In this document: positions 7,525 through 15,216 of the stretch, one piece after another
Numbering within the stretch: the stretch's first letter is position 1
How the letters are laid out: each line of letters begins with the position of its first letter
Source of the DNA: a virus
DNA length: 22,501 nucleotides
Strand: one strand, 5' to 3'
Virus record (IMG/VR): IMGVR_UViG_3300028844_001946
Span: 1 to 22,501 of that record
The notes under the pieces: model-generated
The model's database searches: none
Seen by the model: only the letters and a program-made list of their open reading frames with translations
What the model was told of the DNA's origin: nothing
Position numbers and translations under genes: made by a program

Positions 7525-7844
7525 TATTTCTTACCCCTCTTTTTACGTCCCCAACTAAGTGGGTTAATGTTAAACTCCTTCTCGTAAAATTTAAGTTTCT
7601 CCTCGAGTTCAACACGTGCTTGAGTTTCTTCGTGAATATGTTTTTCGAGAAGTCCTTCAATCTTTTCATTTGATACTACAGACTCTTTCTCTAAAAGGGA
7701 TATGCGATTTTCTATTTGCCACCATGCATAGACTAACGATGCTAATGCAAAAAATAATTGTACAAGCCATTTAAGATTTAATGATAAAACATAATTATCA
7801 TCAATTACTTCTCCTCTAAGGCTTCGTGCTGTCTTTGGTTTCAT
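7524..7844 (-). CDS. Membrane-anchored coiled-coil protein, spanin-like topology, 106 aa
   Basis: A 106-aa protein with a basic N-terminus (KPKTARSLRGE), one membrane span (about 25-43; WLVQLFFALASLVYAWW), and a coiled coil that continues from the membrane (QIENRISLLEKE and KHIHEETQARVELEEKLKFY) to a strongly basic end (GRKKRGKK). The positive N-terminus predicts N-in, C-out topology, leaving the coiled coil in the periplasm, as in inner-membrane spanins. No outer-membrane lipoprotein partner with a lipobox was found nearby, so spanin is only one possibility. It overlaps the previous gene by 29 bases and the next by one. Confidence 0.68.
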   Translation of the reverse strand: MKPKTARSLRGEVIDDNYVLSLNLKWLVQLFFALASLVYAWWQIENRISLLEKESVVSNEKIEGLLEKHIHEETQARVELEEKLKFYEKEFNINPLSWGRKKRGKK

Positions 7845-8052
7845 TCTTTAAGTCTTGATTAACTTTAGACATCCAGAATGTTCTACCACCTATCAATTGC
7901 TCTATATTAAACTGTCCCTGTTGAATTTTTTTATCCAAATCAGAAACATGATTTAATCCACTTTTGACTTCATCTGGTAGTTTACTCCAGTTGTAATTTT
8001 TTCCATCAATCGTGACTATATCGTTTCCTTTTTGTGTTTTACGTTTAGCCAT
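7816..8052 (-). CDS. DUF6447-like small phage protein, 78 aa
   Basis: A 78-aa protein starting at ATG 8052 with AAAGGAA upstream. The sequence IDGKNYNWSKLPDEVKSGL (about residues 15-33) then a helical stretch LDKKIQQGQFNIEQLIGGR resembles the uncharacterised DUF6447 family of phage proteins (a DGK-Y turn, a Leu-Pro/Ser-Asp-Glu helix cap, and a paired helix with Gln/Ala). The match is by eye. No membrane span or catalytic residue. It overlaps the next membrane gene by 29 bases and is probably expressed with the lysis block, although its role is unknown. Confidence 0.65.
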   Translation of the reverse strand: MAKRKTQKGNDIVTIDGKNYNWSKLPDEVKSGLNHVSDLDKKIQQGQFNIEQLIGGRTFWMSKVNQDLKNETKDSTKP

Positions 8053-8101
8053 AATATTCCTTTTAGTTACCTTAAATTTCTACTCTTTGTATAGGGAGTC
8101 T

Positions 8102-8920
8102 CTACGATTTAACTGCGAATTGGTATTTAGTACCTTTCCATTCAATCTGAGCATTTCCTTTGCTTACTGAAAATGATTTTATATCAGAAAGATGACTGTT
8201 ACCATCTGAGCCATTTGTACCATTTGTACCATTCGCTCCAGCACTTCCTGTTGCCCCTGTATTTCCAGTATCCCCTTTATCTCCTTTGGCTCCAGCACTT
8301 CCTGTAGGGCCCTGTGGCCCAGTAGCACCAGTATCTCCCTTAGCCCCAGCAGAGCCATTTGAACCATTCGTTCCAGGGTCACCTTTATCACCTTTTGCAC
8401 CAGCACTTCCAGTTGCCCCAGTATCACCTTTATCTCCCTTTGCTCCAGCAGAACCATTTATACCATTTGTCCCAGAATCACCTTTGGGGCCTTGGGGGCC
8501 TGTATTACCAGTATCGCCTTTGTCGCCTTTTGCCCCAGGAGAACCATTTGAACCATTGCTACCAGCACTTCCTGTACTACCTTTTGCACCAGTAGCACCT
8601 TGTGGCCCAGTGGGGCCAGTTGCACCAGTGGCACCTTTTGCCCCAGTGGCTCCTTGTGATGACCATTGTTCTGATTCAGCAGAACCAAAAGCATTAAATA
8701 CCATTTTATACATATGATGGACATCATCATGTAGTTTATTAAGGTCACCTCTTAATTCTTCTATAACATCAATTAGGTTATTTGAAATAGGGTCTTCAGT
8801 AGATGACATTATAGTATCATCTGCTTTGTACATATGAGCCAATTTAGCCTTAGTTTTATAAGTCGTTGGCTTACTGGTTAGGTTTAATAAGTTTGAGTTT
8901 GTTAATTTTTCTTTTGCCAT
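8102..8920 (-). CDS. Collagen-like phage fibre/head-decoration protein, 272 aa
   Basis: Three parts can be seen. Residues 1-89 form a helical N-terminal region ([20 protein letters not shown] is a good trimerisation or attachment coiled coil). Residues 90-240 are an uninterrupted Gly-X-Y series of 50 triplets, with many KGD, TGA, TGP and NGS units. Residues 241-272 are a small beta-type cap ([15 protein letters not shown], ending KYQFAVKS). Such collagen-like segments are common in phage fibres and should form a rigid triple helix between a virion-bound base and a distal knob. The gene starts at ATG 8920, immediately after the fibre stop at 8922-8924, with only a weak Shine-Dalgarno. The triplets lack hydroxyproline-type PP units and use Thr and charged pairs instead, typical of bacterial and phage collagens. 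Confidence 0.85.
   Translation of the reverse strand: MAKEKLTNSNLLNLTSKPTTYKTKAKLAHMYKADDTIMSSTEDPISNNLIDVIEELRGDLNKLHDDVHHMYKMVFNAFGSAESEQWSSQGATGAKGATGATGPTGPQGATGAKGSTGSAGSNGSNGSPGAKGDKGDTGNTGPQGPKGDSGTNGINGSAGAKGDKGDTGATGSAGAKGDKGDPGTNGSNGSAGAKGDTGATGPQGPTGSAGAKGDKGDTGNTGATGSAGANGTNGTNGSDGNSHLSDIKSFSVSKGNAQIEWKGTKYQFAVKS
8201..8653 (-). repeat. Collagen Gly-X-Y coding repeat tract (50 triplets)
   Basis: The coding DNA for residues 90-240 of the collagen-like protein is made of 9-base units with Gly at every third codon and no interruption. Longer higher-order units recur (for example the block [13 protein letters not shown] occurs several times with small variants), which indicates growth by in-frame slippage or unequal recombination. 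The tract is a likely place for length differences between related phages. On the plus strand it also yields spurious Pro-rich frames. Confidence 0.9.
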
Positions 8921-8921
8921 T

Positions 8922-10043
8922 TTATATTTTCGCTATTGTTAAATACGCTCCATAAAGATATTGAGAGACAGTTGAAGGATGCCATCCCAGTATAAAATAC
9001 CTACCATTTGTGTCATCTGCTGTAATACCCGAACTAGGGCTTGTAGAGTATAAAGTGTTTGTATAAATGCTTGTTGGTGGTTGACAAGATGTTGTAGTTC
9101 CTACACCAATAGTAGAGTAACTAGCAGTTATACCTACACTTGCAGTCCCATTAACTCGAAAATGAGTTACTTTGTACCCACTGGGTATTATAATATTTGC
9201 ATAGGCTTCAAGATAATTATACATAACCTTTGCTTGACCACCACTGTCTACCATAGCAAGGTTACCATATTGATTGTCATCGTTTACAACAAATTCGCTT
9301 GGAGTTACAAATATTTTTGTTTGTGTATGCCAACCAAGATTTGCTTTTGCTGGTGTTACTGCATTACTTGCTATTTTAGATTCTGTTACAACATTACTAT
9401 TTAACTTAGAAGAACTGCTTACTGCATATGTAGATAATTGAGTTCCAGTTACAGCACCATTGTCAATCATACTTCCAGTAATTGTATTTGGCTGAATACT
9501 AAATGAACTAGTTCTAGTACTTTCATCAGTAGTTATATCAATTCCATCACTACCTTCAACAGTCCACCATTGAGTAGAACCACTACTTGGGTTCAATCCT
9601 ATTATAACATCTGGATTGTTTTCTTGAATATCAAGAGTGTATGTAGTATTTGTATTAGTAGGAACTGCCCAAGAAAACGAGCCATCACCTTCAGATTTTA
9701 AAAATTGAGTAAGACTACCATTTCCACTAACCATCAATTTAGTAGCATTAACTGAATCGTGTTGTAGATACTGAGTATCTATTGACCTTTCTACATAATG
9801 ATTTGAATCAATAGAGTCATCAGCAATTTTTGCTCCAGTGATTGCATCATCAGCAATTCGTGCTGTAGCAAAAGTACCACTCGTTATTTTAGAGGCACTT
9901 AAATTCGGTATCCTGGCAGTCGTAAACGTGCCACTTGTAACTAAACTAGCAGAATGATTCGGAACAGATGTAAGAAAATTGCTGTCATTAGTTAAGTCTG
10001 ATACATTATCCCCATTAAGGACAAATTTTTTATACGATGGCAT
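8922..10043 (-). CDS. Tail fibre-like protein with ITSGTF/ARI repeats, 373 aa
   Basis: A 373-aa protein with the low-complexity beta-repeat style of phage fibre shafts. Residues about 25-75 repeat [20 protein letters not shown] then [20 protein letters not shown], the pattern found in many fibre shafts of cyanophage and marine phage. The middle (about 130-190) contains [18 protein letters not shown] and [15 protein letters not shown]; the C-terminal third is less repetitive, likely a head domain that contacts the host. The ATG 10043 has AAAGGAAA about 9 bases upstream, and the gene overlaps the 69-aa gene before it by 14 bases. No chaperone or endosialidase domain could be recognised. Receptor binding is inferred from class. 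Confidence 0.75.
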   Translation of the reverse strand: MPSYKKFVLNGDNVSDLTNDSNFLTSVPNHSASLVTSGTFTTARIPNLSASKITSGTFATARIADDAITGAKIADDSIDSNHYVERSIDTQYLQHDSVNATKLMVSGNGSLTQFLKSEGDGSFSWAVPTNTNTTYTLDIQENNPDVIIGLNPSSGSTQWWTVEGSDGIDITTDESTRTSSFSIQPNTITGSMIDNGAVTGTQLSTYAVSSSSKLNSNVVTESKIASNAVTPAKANLGWHTQTKIFVTPSEFVVNDDNQYGNLAMVDSGGQAKVMYNYLEAYANIIIPSGYKVTHFRVNGTASVGITASYSTIGVGTTTSCQPPTSIYTNTLYSTSPSSGITADDTNGRYFILGWHPSTVSQYLYGAYLTIAKI

Positions 10044-10239
10044 CCGTTACTGTTTCCTTTTTCTGGGTCTTTTCAAAGGTTTTATTTAGCCTTTCAAGGA
10101 GTTTACCAAAGACAATAGCATCACTGCCTTTAATATTTACTGCTTCCATGGCCTGTATTATTATAGTTAATTCTGTTGCATTAAGTTCAGTCTTCAAGGT
10201 TTCCTCTATGTATGTTTCCAAGTTTTTGAATAGTAGCAT
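10030..10239 (-). CDS. Small helical hypothetical protein, up to 69 aa (start uncertain)
   Basis: A short helical protein; the conserved-looking part is ELTIIIQAMEAVNIKGSDA followed by FGKLLERLNKTFEKTQKK, two helices separated by a KGSDA turn. The ATG at 10239 would overlap the 59-aa gene by 53 bases and has only a distant GAGG. A TTG at 10197 has GAGG (10203-10206) five bases upstream and would cut the overlap to 11 bases; I think it is an equally good start and would give a 55-aa protein. Pairs of such small genes lie between fibre genes of marine phages in my recollection. Function unknown; the fibre operon position suggests fibre assembly or regulation. Confidence 0.62.
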   Translation of the reverse strand: MLLFKNLETYIEETLKTELNATELTIIIQAMEAVNIKGSDAIVFGKLLERLNKTFEKTQKKETVTDAIV

Positions 10240-10366
10240 ACGCTTGTTCTACCTCTGAGCCTTCAAACTGTGAACGTGCTATAAGTTTTAATAAGAAATC
10301 ACTATCCTTAACCCCCAGACGAACTGGGGGCTTTGGACGTGATTTTGTTTTAACAACGTTGGACAC
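10187..10366 (-). CDS. 59-aa hypothetical protein, GTG start
   Basis: A 60-codon frame (59 aa) starting at GTG 10366, whose G is the last base of the TAG stop of the long fibre gene upstream (TAGTG). The predicted product begins with a basic, Pro-rich stretch (KTKSRPKPPVRLG) and continues with a helical part (DFLLKLIARSQFEGSEVEQA). The form of the second half, with a hydrophobic helix and GSEVE turn, looks like a small conserved helical protein rather than a random frame. It is too short to be found by length alone, but fills exactly the 127-base gap left between its neighbours. Function unknown; it forms a unit with the 69-aa gene, which it overlaps. Confidence 0.62.
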   Translation of the reverse strand: MSNVVKTKSRPKPPVRLGVKDSDFLLKLIARSQFEGSEVEQAYATIQKLGNIHRGNLED

Positions 10367-11802
10367 TAATTAGTTCTTAAATAAAGAGCACCACCAACAA
10401 CTTGAGTTCCACCCACAGGAACTGAAGTATCAGATGAGTCTAATGAAGAATTAACTTTCTGTGTCTGTACTCTTGCAGATGCTGATGGAAAAGCAGTACT
10501 TGAGCCATTTCCAACTGCCCAACCAGATGCTGATTCATCCCAGAATAAGAACTGATTGTTTCCAGAACTTCCTCTTTCTACACACAATCCAGTGTCAACA
10601 GCAGTGCCAGTATGTCCAGCATTAAGTACCATCTTATTATCACCAATCTCAAGTGTTTCAGTATTGGTAGTAATTGTTGTTCCTTGTACTGTTAAGTCAC
10701 CACTTAAGGTCATGTTAGCAAAAGTCGGACTTGCACTTGTTGCAACAGATTGTCCAATACTTACAGTGTCTGACGCAACTGTTACACCAGTTCCAGCACC
10801 AACTGCTAGTGTTTTATTATAAGCACCAGATGAAGCAGAGCCACCACCAGTTAAACCATTACCAGCACCAACATTTACACTTTCAATCGCATTTAGTGTA
10901 TAACCAATGCTATTACTAAAGAATCCAAGGTCGATTTTGCCATAACTAATTTGAACTGCTTTACTAGCAGAATCATCATACCCAATTAGCATATCGACAT
11001 CGCCCATCATGGCATTACCAGAATTAAAAGTAGACAATGTATCTAAATTGCCTAAGTCTAAGTTTAGAGTTCCAGAACCAGTAACTGTTCCAGTAAGACC
11101 TTTACCAGTCCCTACAGATGTTACAGTACCAGCATTAGATGTCCAACCAGAGTCATTGCTAAATTGACCTAGTTTTATTTCGTTAATCATCTTTCTTTTA
11201 GATACACCAGCATCTAAGTAGATTAATTCATCAGCACTACCAACTACATCAGCAGTACCATCTGCTAATTCAGAACCATCAAAAGCAAAAGAAACAGAAG
11301 AAGCACTTGATTGGTTTCCAGTAAAAGAACCTCCACCAGATATTCCAGTACCAGCACTCAATGTCATTGTAGAATTGTTAGCAGATGACTGAGTAGCCCA
11401 TTTAAAAGTTCCATTACCAGCAGATGTTAATACTTGGTTGTTTGTCCCATTAGCCAAAGCACCACTTGAAGGGCCTTGAAGATTAGATGCATGAACTTTA
11501 TTATCTTGAATACCAGTGGTTAAAACAACGTTAGAACCTCCTGTGTATGTTACACCAGTTGCACCAATGTCTCCTGTTATACTTATAGCACCAGAAGTCG
11601 CTAACGCAGATGCTGTACCAGCATTCCCTGTTGTATGTTGATTACCAACGGAATTAACTCCTGGTAAATTAATGTTGGCACTACCATTAAATGATACGCC
11701 ACCTATAGTTCTCGCAGTTTTTAGAATATCGGCTTTAGCACTTGTTTGAGCAACGTGTCCAGACGAATCTTCAACTACGACTTTTGCGTAGGTTACACTC
11801 AT
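10366..11802 (-). CDS. Long tail fibre-like protein, 478 aa
   Basis: A Gly/Ser/Thr/Asn-rich 478-aa protein. Residues about 1-50 hold the attachment-like start (KVVVEDSSGHVAQTSAKAD, then RTIGGVSFNGSANINLPGVN, a pattern of T4-like and cyanophage fibre shafts), and repeated strand-turn units follow: VTSVGTGKGLTGTVTGSG (about 228-245), AIESVNVGAGNGLTGGGS, and SATFANMTLSGDL-type segments near 355. The C-terminal part has TTNTETLEIGDNKMVLNAG and a final strand ending in LYLRTN. It has no globular enzyme motif. The gene begins at ATG 11802 with AGGAG 10-11 bases upstream, one of the better ribosome sites in the fibre block. Likely a trimeric fibre for host recognition. Confidence 0.78.
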   Translation of the reverse strand: MSVTYAKVVVEDSSGHVAQTSAKADILKTARTIGGVSFNGSANINLPGVNSVGNQHTTGNAGTASALATSGAISITGDIGATGVTYTGGSNVVLTTGIQDNKVHASNLQGPSSGALANGTNNQVLTSAGNGTFKWATQSSANNSTMTLSAGTGISGGGSFTGNQSSASSVSFAFDGSELADGTADVVGSADELIYLDAGVSKRKMINEIKLGQFSNDSGWTSNAGTVTSVGTGKGLTGTVTGSGTLNLDLGNLDTLSTFNSGNAMMGDVDMLIGYDDSASKAVQISYGKIDLGFFSNSIGYTLNAIESVNVGAGNGLTGGGSASSGAYNKTLAVGAGTGVTVASDTVSIGQSVATSASPTFANMTLSGDLTVQGTTITTNTETLEIGDNKMVLNAGHTGTAVDTGLCVERGSSGNNQFLFWDESASGWAVGNGSSTAFPSASARVQTQKVNSSLDSSDTSVPVGGTQVVGGALYLRTN

Positions 11803-11826
11803 ATTATTTCACTCCTATGTTTATTT

Positions 11827-12279
11827 TTAGACACTAACGCAAACCATCAGTGTTCCACTTTGGTTTATTAAATCTCCCAAGGAACTCCCACTCGATGGAG
11901 CACTAGATAGAGCCTTTAATCTTACTTCCCCTGTACTCCTCGCTGAGAGTATTGAATCATTGCCTGTTTTTAAATCCACGTGGTTTGTACCTAAAAACAC
12001 ACTTGCAGAGGTTAAATTGCTTTCTTTCCCAATAATTCCATTGGTACTATAAATTCTTGTTCCTGTTATTTCTGAATCAGCATTAATCTGGTCTGTTACA
12101 GCCAATGTACCTTTTACTACAACGGATGAAGTACTCATTGATAAAGGAGTAGCATTCCCCTTGCCATCTCTTACGTATTTTAAAGAACCGAGTATTCCAG
12201 AATTTGGGTCACCATCTTTTAAAATATTTAGTATGTCGCCATACGTTGATTGTATAGTATTGTCACCTAAACCAGCCAT
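11827..12279 (-). CDS. Short fibre-like structural protein, 150 aa
   Basis: A 150-aa protein with an N-terminal helix (MAGLGDNTIQSTYGDILNIL, 1-20) and then fibre-style strands: STSSVVVKGTLAVTDQINAD, GTRIYSTNGIIGKES and SASVFLGTNHVDLKTG, ending VCVSV. The strand style equals that of the following long fibre. The start ATG shares one base with the TAA stop of the 60-aa gene (TAATG), with AGAGG close by, so these genes are coupled. It may be the base or adaptor piece that anchors the longer fibre to the tail, which would fit the position between connector genes and fibres. That role is inferred. Confidence 0.7.
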   Translation of the reverse strand: MAGLGDNTIQSTYGDILNILKDGDPNSGILGSLKYVRDGKGNATPLSMSTSSVVVKGTLAVTDQINADSEITGTRIYSTNGIIGKESNLTSASVFLGTNHVDLKTGNDSILSARSTGEVRLKALSSAPSSGSSLGDLINQSGTLMVCVSV

Positions 12280-12461
12280 TAGCCTCTTATCCCTCTAATT
12301 GTTGTTATAGCATTAGATACACCTTTTATAGTAGCACTTGCTTGAGATATTCCTCTGCCTATAGTTTCTGTCAGTAACTTCCACATATATGTAACATGGA
12401 CATATTTTCGAGTTTCTTCATTCCACTTAGTACCACTTTCATTATTGGCAATACCTTTCAA
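12279..12461 (-). CDS. 60-aa hypothetical protein, TTG start
   Basis: A 60-aa frame whose only plausible initiator is TTG 12461, overlapping the TGA stop of the gene before it, with AAGGGA about 8 bases upstream. The next in-frame ATG is at residue 26 and would leave only 35 residues. The N-terminal half is charged (NESGTKWNEETRKYVHVTY); the C-terminal half is a Gly/Ala/Thr/Ile amphipathic stretch (GRGISQASATIKGVSNAIT) without charged breaks, ending RGIRG. The start and stop both overlap neighbours (TTGA and TAATG). Unrecognised; position suggests a small tail or connector component. Confidence 0.6.
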   Translation of the reverse strand: MKGIANNESGTKWNEETRKYVHVTYMWKLLTETIGRGISQASATIKGVSNAITTIRGIRG

Positions 12462-12856
12462 AATTCAGTCCCTTGAATAGAAATGCCTAGTTCTTCACTT
12501 TTATGAGAATTTGATTCTTGTTTCCCTTGGGCACACGCCATATCAAATTTGTTATGAAAGTATTGAGCCATCTTGATTTCACCTTTTTTCTCATACCCAT
12601 GAGCAATTGCTTTATAAGTCAATGCTTCGTGGTATTCAACAGGGATAGTAGGAGATTCATCCATGCCAGTTTCTACTCGTATTGTTCCACCAGCACCATC
12701 AGAAACAGTACCACCATTATCTACTTTTACAAAAGGAAAATCATGTCTTGAAGCGTGTAAGGTTAAAGTCCCAGCAGTTGGCCCAGACACTTTGCCACTA
12801 TTGGCTATATCACCTATTGCTATTGCATCTTTGTCTATCCAGTATACTTTAGCCAT
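12458..12856 (-). CDS. Putative connector/head-completion protein, 132 aa
   Basis: A 132-aa protein of two parts: residues 1-65 are beta-rich (YWIDKDAIAIGDIANSG, GTLTLHASRHDFPFVKVDN), and residues about 68-125 are helical (IPVEYHEALTYKAIAHGYEK, then AQYFHNKFDMACAQGKQE). The IP-EYHEAL-YKAIAHGYE helix with a following YFHNKF helix resembles small connector or adaptor proteins that sit between capsid and tail genes in marine podoviruses. I infer a virion role; the exact ring position is not decidable. Start ATG 12856 shares a base with the previous stop (TAATG), so it is coupled to the 105-aa gene. Confidence 0.65.
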   Translation of the reverse strand: MAKVYWIDKDAIAIGDIANSGKVSGPTAGTLTLHASRHDFPFVKVDNGGTVSDGAGGTIRVETGMDESPTIPVEYHEALTYKAIAHGYEKKGEIKMAQYFHNKFDMACAQGKQESNSHKSEELGISIQGTEF

Positions 12857-13173
12857 TATAAATCCAAGTCCTGTTCTTCTGGAGCAGATAAAAGACGTTG
12901 TATCATCTTTCCATCAAAGTACACCAGATTAATTGAAACGATTTCATCTTCTATTTGATACCACCTTACCCCATCTGCTATTGTTACATCAAATACGCCT
13001 CTTAAAATTTTTGTCTTTTTTGTAAACTCTCTCATGGCTTGATTTAAATATATACGAGCCTCGTTCTCTAACATCTCTGGATGATGAGTACGTACTAGTT
13101 CTATTAAATGTTGTTGCGTAAGTCCATAACCATGTTGTGGTGAATTGGGAGTTGTTGCATTAGTTTGAGCCAT
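12856..13173 (-). CDS. Putative helical connector protein, 105 aa
   Basis: A 105-aa protein. After a polar, Gln/Asn/Pro-rich N-terminus it forms helices TQQHLIELVRTHHPEMLENE (about 19-38) and ARIYLNQAMREFTKKT (39-54), then two or three strands (RGVFDVTIADGVRWYQIED, then INLVYFDGK). The helix pair followed by a small strand hairpin is a common layout of portal-adaptor proteins. No identity with a named adaptor can be claimed. The ATG 13173 has GGGGAAG 4-5 bases upstream and lies 14 bases inside the end of the 221-aa gene; the downstream neighbour starts at its own stop. Presumably part of the neck. Confidence 0.62.
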   Translation of the reverse strand: MAQTNATTPNSPQHGYGLTQQHLIELVRTHHPEMLENEARIYLNQAMREFTKKTKILRGVFDVTIADGVRWYQIEDEIVSINLVYFDGKMIQRLLSAPEEQDLDL

Positions 13174-13825
13174 TATCTTCCCCTGTTGCTACTTGAACAC
13201 CTAGACGTTGTAATTCTTGATTATACATCCCTAAAATGGTGTTTAATTCTTGTGTTCCACTCTGAGCCAATTCAATATCTTCATCTTCATGTAAATACTT
13301 ATTAACTCTATATTGTAAAAGTTTGACAGAAGCACCCAAGATAACTGCATATTCTGCTGTGTCTGGAAAATTACCAATAGCAATATCGCTAAATTTAGGT
13401 TCTGGGTAAGTAGTTGCGTATAATTGACCTTTTTCGCTACTATCTGGGTCTGGTTTAATAAATAATGCTCCACCTACTGTTGTCTGTCCTTCAATATAAT
13501 ACACTGGTGCTCTTTTTGTAGGTTCGTAAATACTACTAGAATTAGCCTGTGCATAACTTTTAAACTCTAATGGCATTTCAACACAACCAAAATCATTGCG
13601 TAAAACTTTAACAATCTTCTTATCTGTTACATCTACTCCAGCACTACCAGTAATGTTAGTTACTATACAATCTTTTATTAAGACGTCATCTGGTAAAATA
13701 TCAACAATTGTTCTTGCTGACTGCTTGAGATACGTGTTTAATTGTAGTTTATAAGCACTTATCTCAGAAGTACCATCCAATGCTGGTCTTCCTACTATGT
13801 TTTCTATTTGTAATTGAAATGTCAT
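13160..13825 (-). CDS. Putative head-tail adaptor (first gene after capsid), 221 aa
   Basis: A 221-aa acidic protein. An N-terminal helical part with YLKQSARTIVDILPDD, then strands with KIVKVLRNDFGCVEMPLEF (about 69-87), and YYIEGQTTVGGALFIKPDP (108-126) followed by a YPEPKF turn, then long helices (DTAEYAVILGASVKLLQYRV). The strand block RNDFGC ... VYYI ... LFIKPDP and C-terminal helices are a layout I associate with uncharacterised head-tail connector proteins of marine podoviruses, and the gene sits where P22 has its gp4 adaptor, directly downstream of capsid. It starts at ATG 13825 with no good Shine-Dalgarno, behind the intercistronic hairpin. Confidence 0.7.
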   Translation of the reverse strand: MTFQLQIENIVGRPALDGTSEISAYKLQLNTYLKQSARTIVDILPDDVLIKDCIVTNITGSAGVDVTDKKIVKVLRNDFGCVEMPLEFKSYAQANSSSIYEPTKRAPVYYIEGQTTVGGALFIKPDPDSSEKGQLYATTYPEPKFSDIAIGNFPDTAEYAVILGASVKLLQYRVNKYLHEDEDIELAQSGTQELNTILGMYNQELQRLGVQVATGEDNGSN

Positions 13826-13839
13826 ATTTTATTCTAAGG

Positions 13840-13867
13840 TGAGGGGGCAGAAAACTCCACCCCCTCA
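13840..13867 (-). terminator. Strong intercistronic hairpin after major capsid gene
   Basis: An 8-bp perfect inverted repeat (TGAGGGGG at 13840-13847 and CCCCCTCA at 13860-13867) with a 12-base loop. It lies 20 bases after the capsid stop (minus strand) and 14 bases before the next start. No run of T follows the stem on the minus strand, so it does not look like a full intrinsic terminator. It more likely blocks exonucleases or partly attenuates, making capsid mRNA more abundant or stable than the downstream messages. Confidence 0.6.
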
Positions 13868-13887
13868 TTTATTCCTGTTCTATTTAA

Positions 13888-15195
13888 TTAAGCCACATCA
13901 ATTAAGAAGTGAGATTCAACTAAAGAGATTCCTACGCCTTCATCAGACATATATTGGTCTTTAACACCATCATAGTCTGGAGCCTGGATAGAAGCCTGGA
14001 ACTGAGGCTTTCTATACTGAGCGTGGAAGAGGTTTTCGTCACTAACAATCAACATTGTGTTGTTGTAAGGGCCTCTTAACGCTGGAGTTGGAATCATCTG
14101 GATAGCACCATGAGGTGTTTCAAGAACTCTGTAGTTAAAACCAAGAGCGTCTCTCTTCATATCACCTATGTTTACTGTCCAACCAGAATCACCAGCAAAT
14201 CCAGCAGAGCCAGATAACTTAGACCAATGTCCAAGTGCACCAGCACCTACAAAAGCACGTTTCATACCAGCCTCTGGAACATACTGGAATACTCTTTCCA
14301 TTACGTCTACGAATTTGGAATATGTGGAAACGTCTGCTGAAGCATAGTGATTTTTATAATCACCAACTAAACCAGACCTTTTAATTGCTGGAATAATTCC
14401 CATGGTAGTACGAACTGTGTTAGCACTAGCAGTTTCATCGTGAATTGCTTCAGCATCAGCAAATCCAGCAAGTCCAGACCAGTTCTCGCCAAACAAGAAT
14501 GCTCTTTCTTTCTGAATTTTATGCTCTTGTGATTTCATGTCACGTAGTCTAGCCAATTCCTTAGATTCTCCACGTAAAGAAGCCTGTAACAAAGTTCCAG
14601 TTACTTCTACTGGTGTTTTGAAAATCTGACATTGGTTGAAGACAACGCCTAAGTCATCACTCCAAGACTGTGGTGAGTTTGTACCTTCACCATGTGCTGA
14701 ACCAATTACCATTGCATAGTCAGTGACTTTAACATCTATTCCAGTTGCTTTAGGTGCTAATAACTTAAAGTTAATTTTATCACCAGTTGCATTGTAGTTA
14801 GTTATTAATGCTCTAAACTTAGGAGCATGAGCAGAAGAGTAAACTTCTATTTCAAGTCCTATTAAGTTTGCACCAATTCCAATGCCTTCTGCTCCGTCAA
14901 CTGCTACGTCATTAGACTTAGCGTCTTTACCTGGCATATCACCAGTAGCGATTACAGTTTTAAGATTAAACTTCTGTTTTACCCAAGGGTTTCTATGTTC
15001 AAACATTTTGAAAGTAGGGTCACTTAGTCCAGACATTGTGCTTTGGTTCGCAATAACTGTAGTGAAAGGAGTTACATCAGTCCAAAGTTCTTTAACAACG
15101 TTTGGGCGAATGTAGAAATCCCTTCTATCAGTATAGAGAACACCACTTGAGCCTAGATTTTTAGAGCCTATTGCTCTTGTATCTCCGTCAGCCAT
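13888..15195 (-). CDS. Major capsid protein, 435 aa
   Basis: Assigned as the major capsid (coat) protein from position (right after portal and scaffold), length (435 aa; P22 coat is 430), strong AGGAGA ribosome site and an even, globular composition. The N-terminal arm (residues 1-30) is charged and flexible, followed by KELWTDVTPFTTVIANQST (35-53), which resembles the start of the HK97-fold core. Helical region ELARLRDMKSQEHKIQKERA (about 213-232) would be the long spine helix, and ALGFNYRVLETPHGAIQMI is a strand region near the C-terminus. No specific Pfam family could be named by eye. It is preceded by a 21-base gap after scaffold and followed by a hairpin, fitting high expression. Confidence 0.82.
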   Translation of the reverse strand: MADGDTRAIGSKNLGSSGVLYTDRRDFYIRPNVVKELWTDVTPFTTVIANQSTMSGLSDPTFKMFEHRNPWVKQKFNLKTVIATGDMPGKDAKSNDVAVDGAEGIGIGANLIGLEIEVYSSAHAPKFRALITNYNATGDKINFKLLAPKATGIDVKVTDYAMVIGSAHGEGTNSPQSWSDDLGVVFNQCQIFKTPVEVTGTLLQASLRGESKELARLRDMKSQEHKIQKERAFLFGENWSGLAGFADAEAIHDETASANTVRTTMGIIPAIKRSGLVGDYKNHYASADVSTYSKFVDVMERVFQYVPEAGMKRAFVGAGALGHWSKLSGSAGFAGDSGWTVNIGDMKRDALGFNYRVLETPHGAIQMIPTPALRGPYNNTMLIVSDENLFHAQYRKPQFQASIQAPDYDGVKDQYMSDEGVGISLVESHFLIDVA

Positions 15196-15216
15196 TATTA
15201 TTTTCTCCTAATAAGG

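Noticed and set aside
8286-8717. Pro-rich plus-strand frame of 143 aa
   Set aside because: It is the antisense shadow of the collagen Gly-X-Y tract, where every Gly codon reads as Pro on the other strand; no ribosome site or context.
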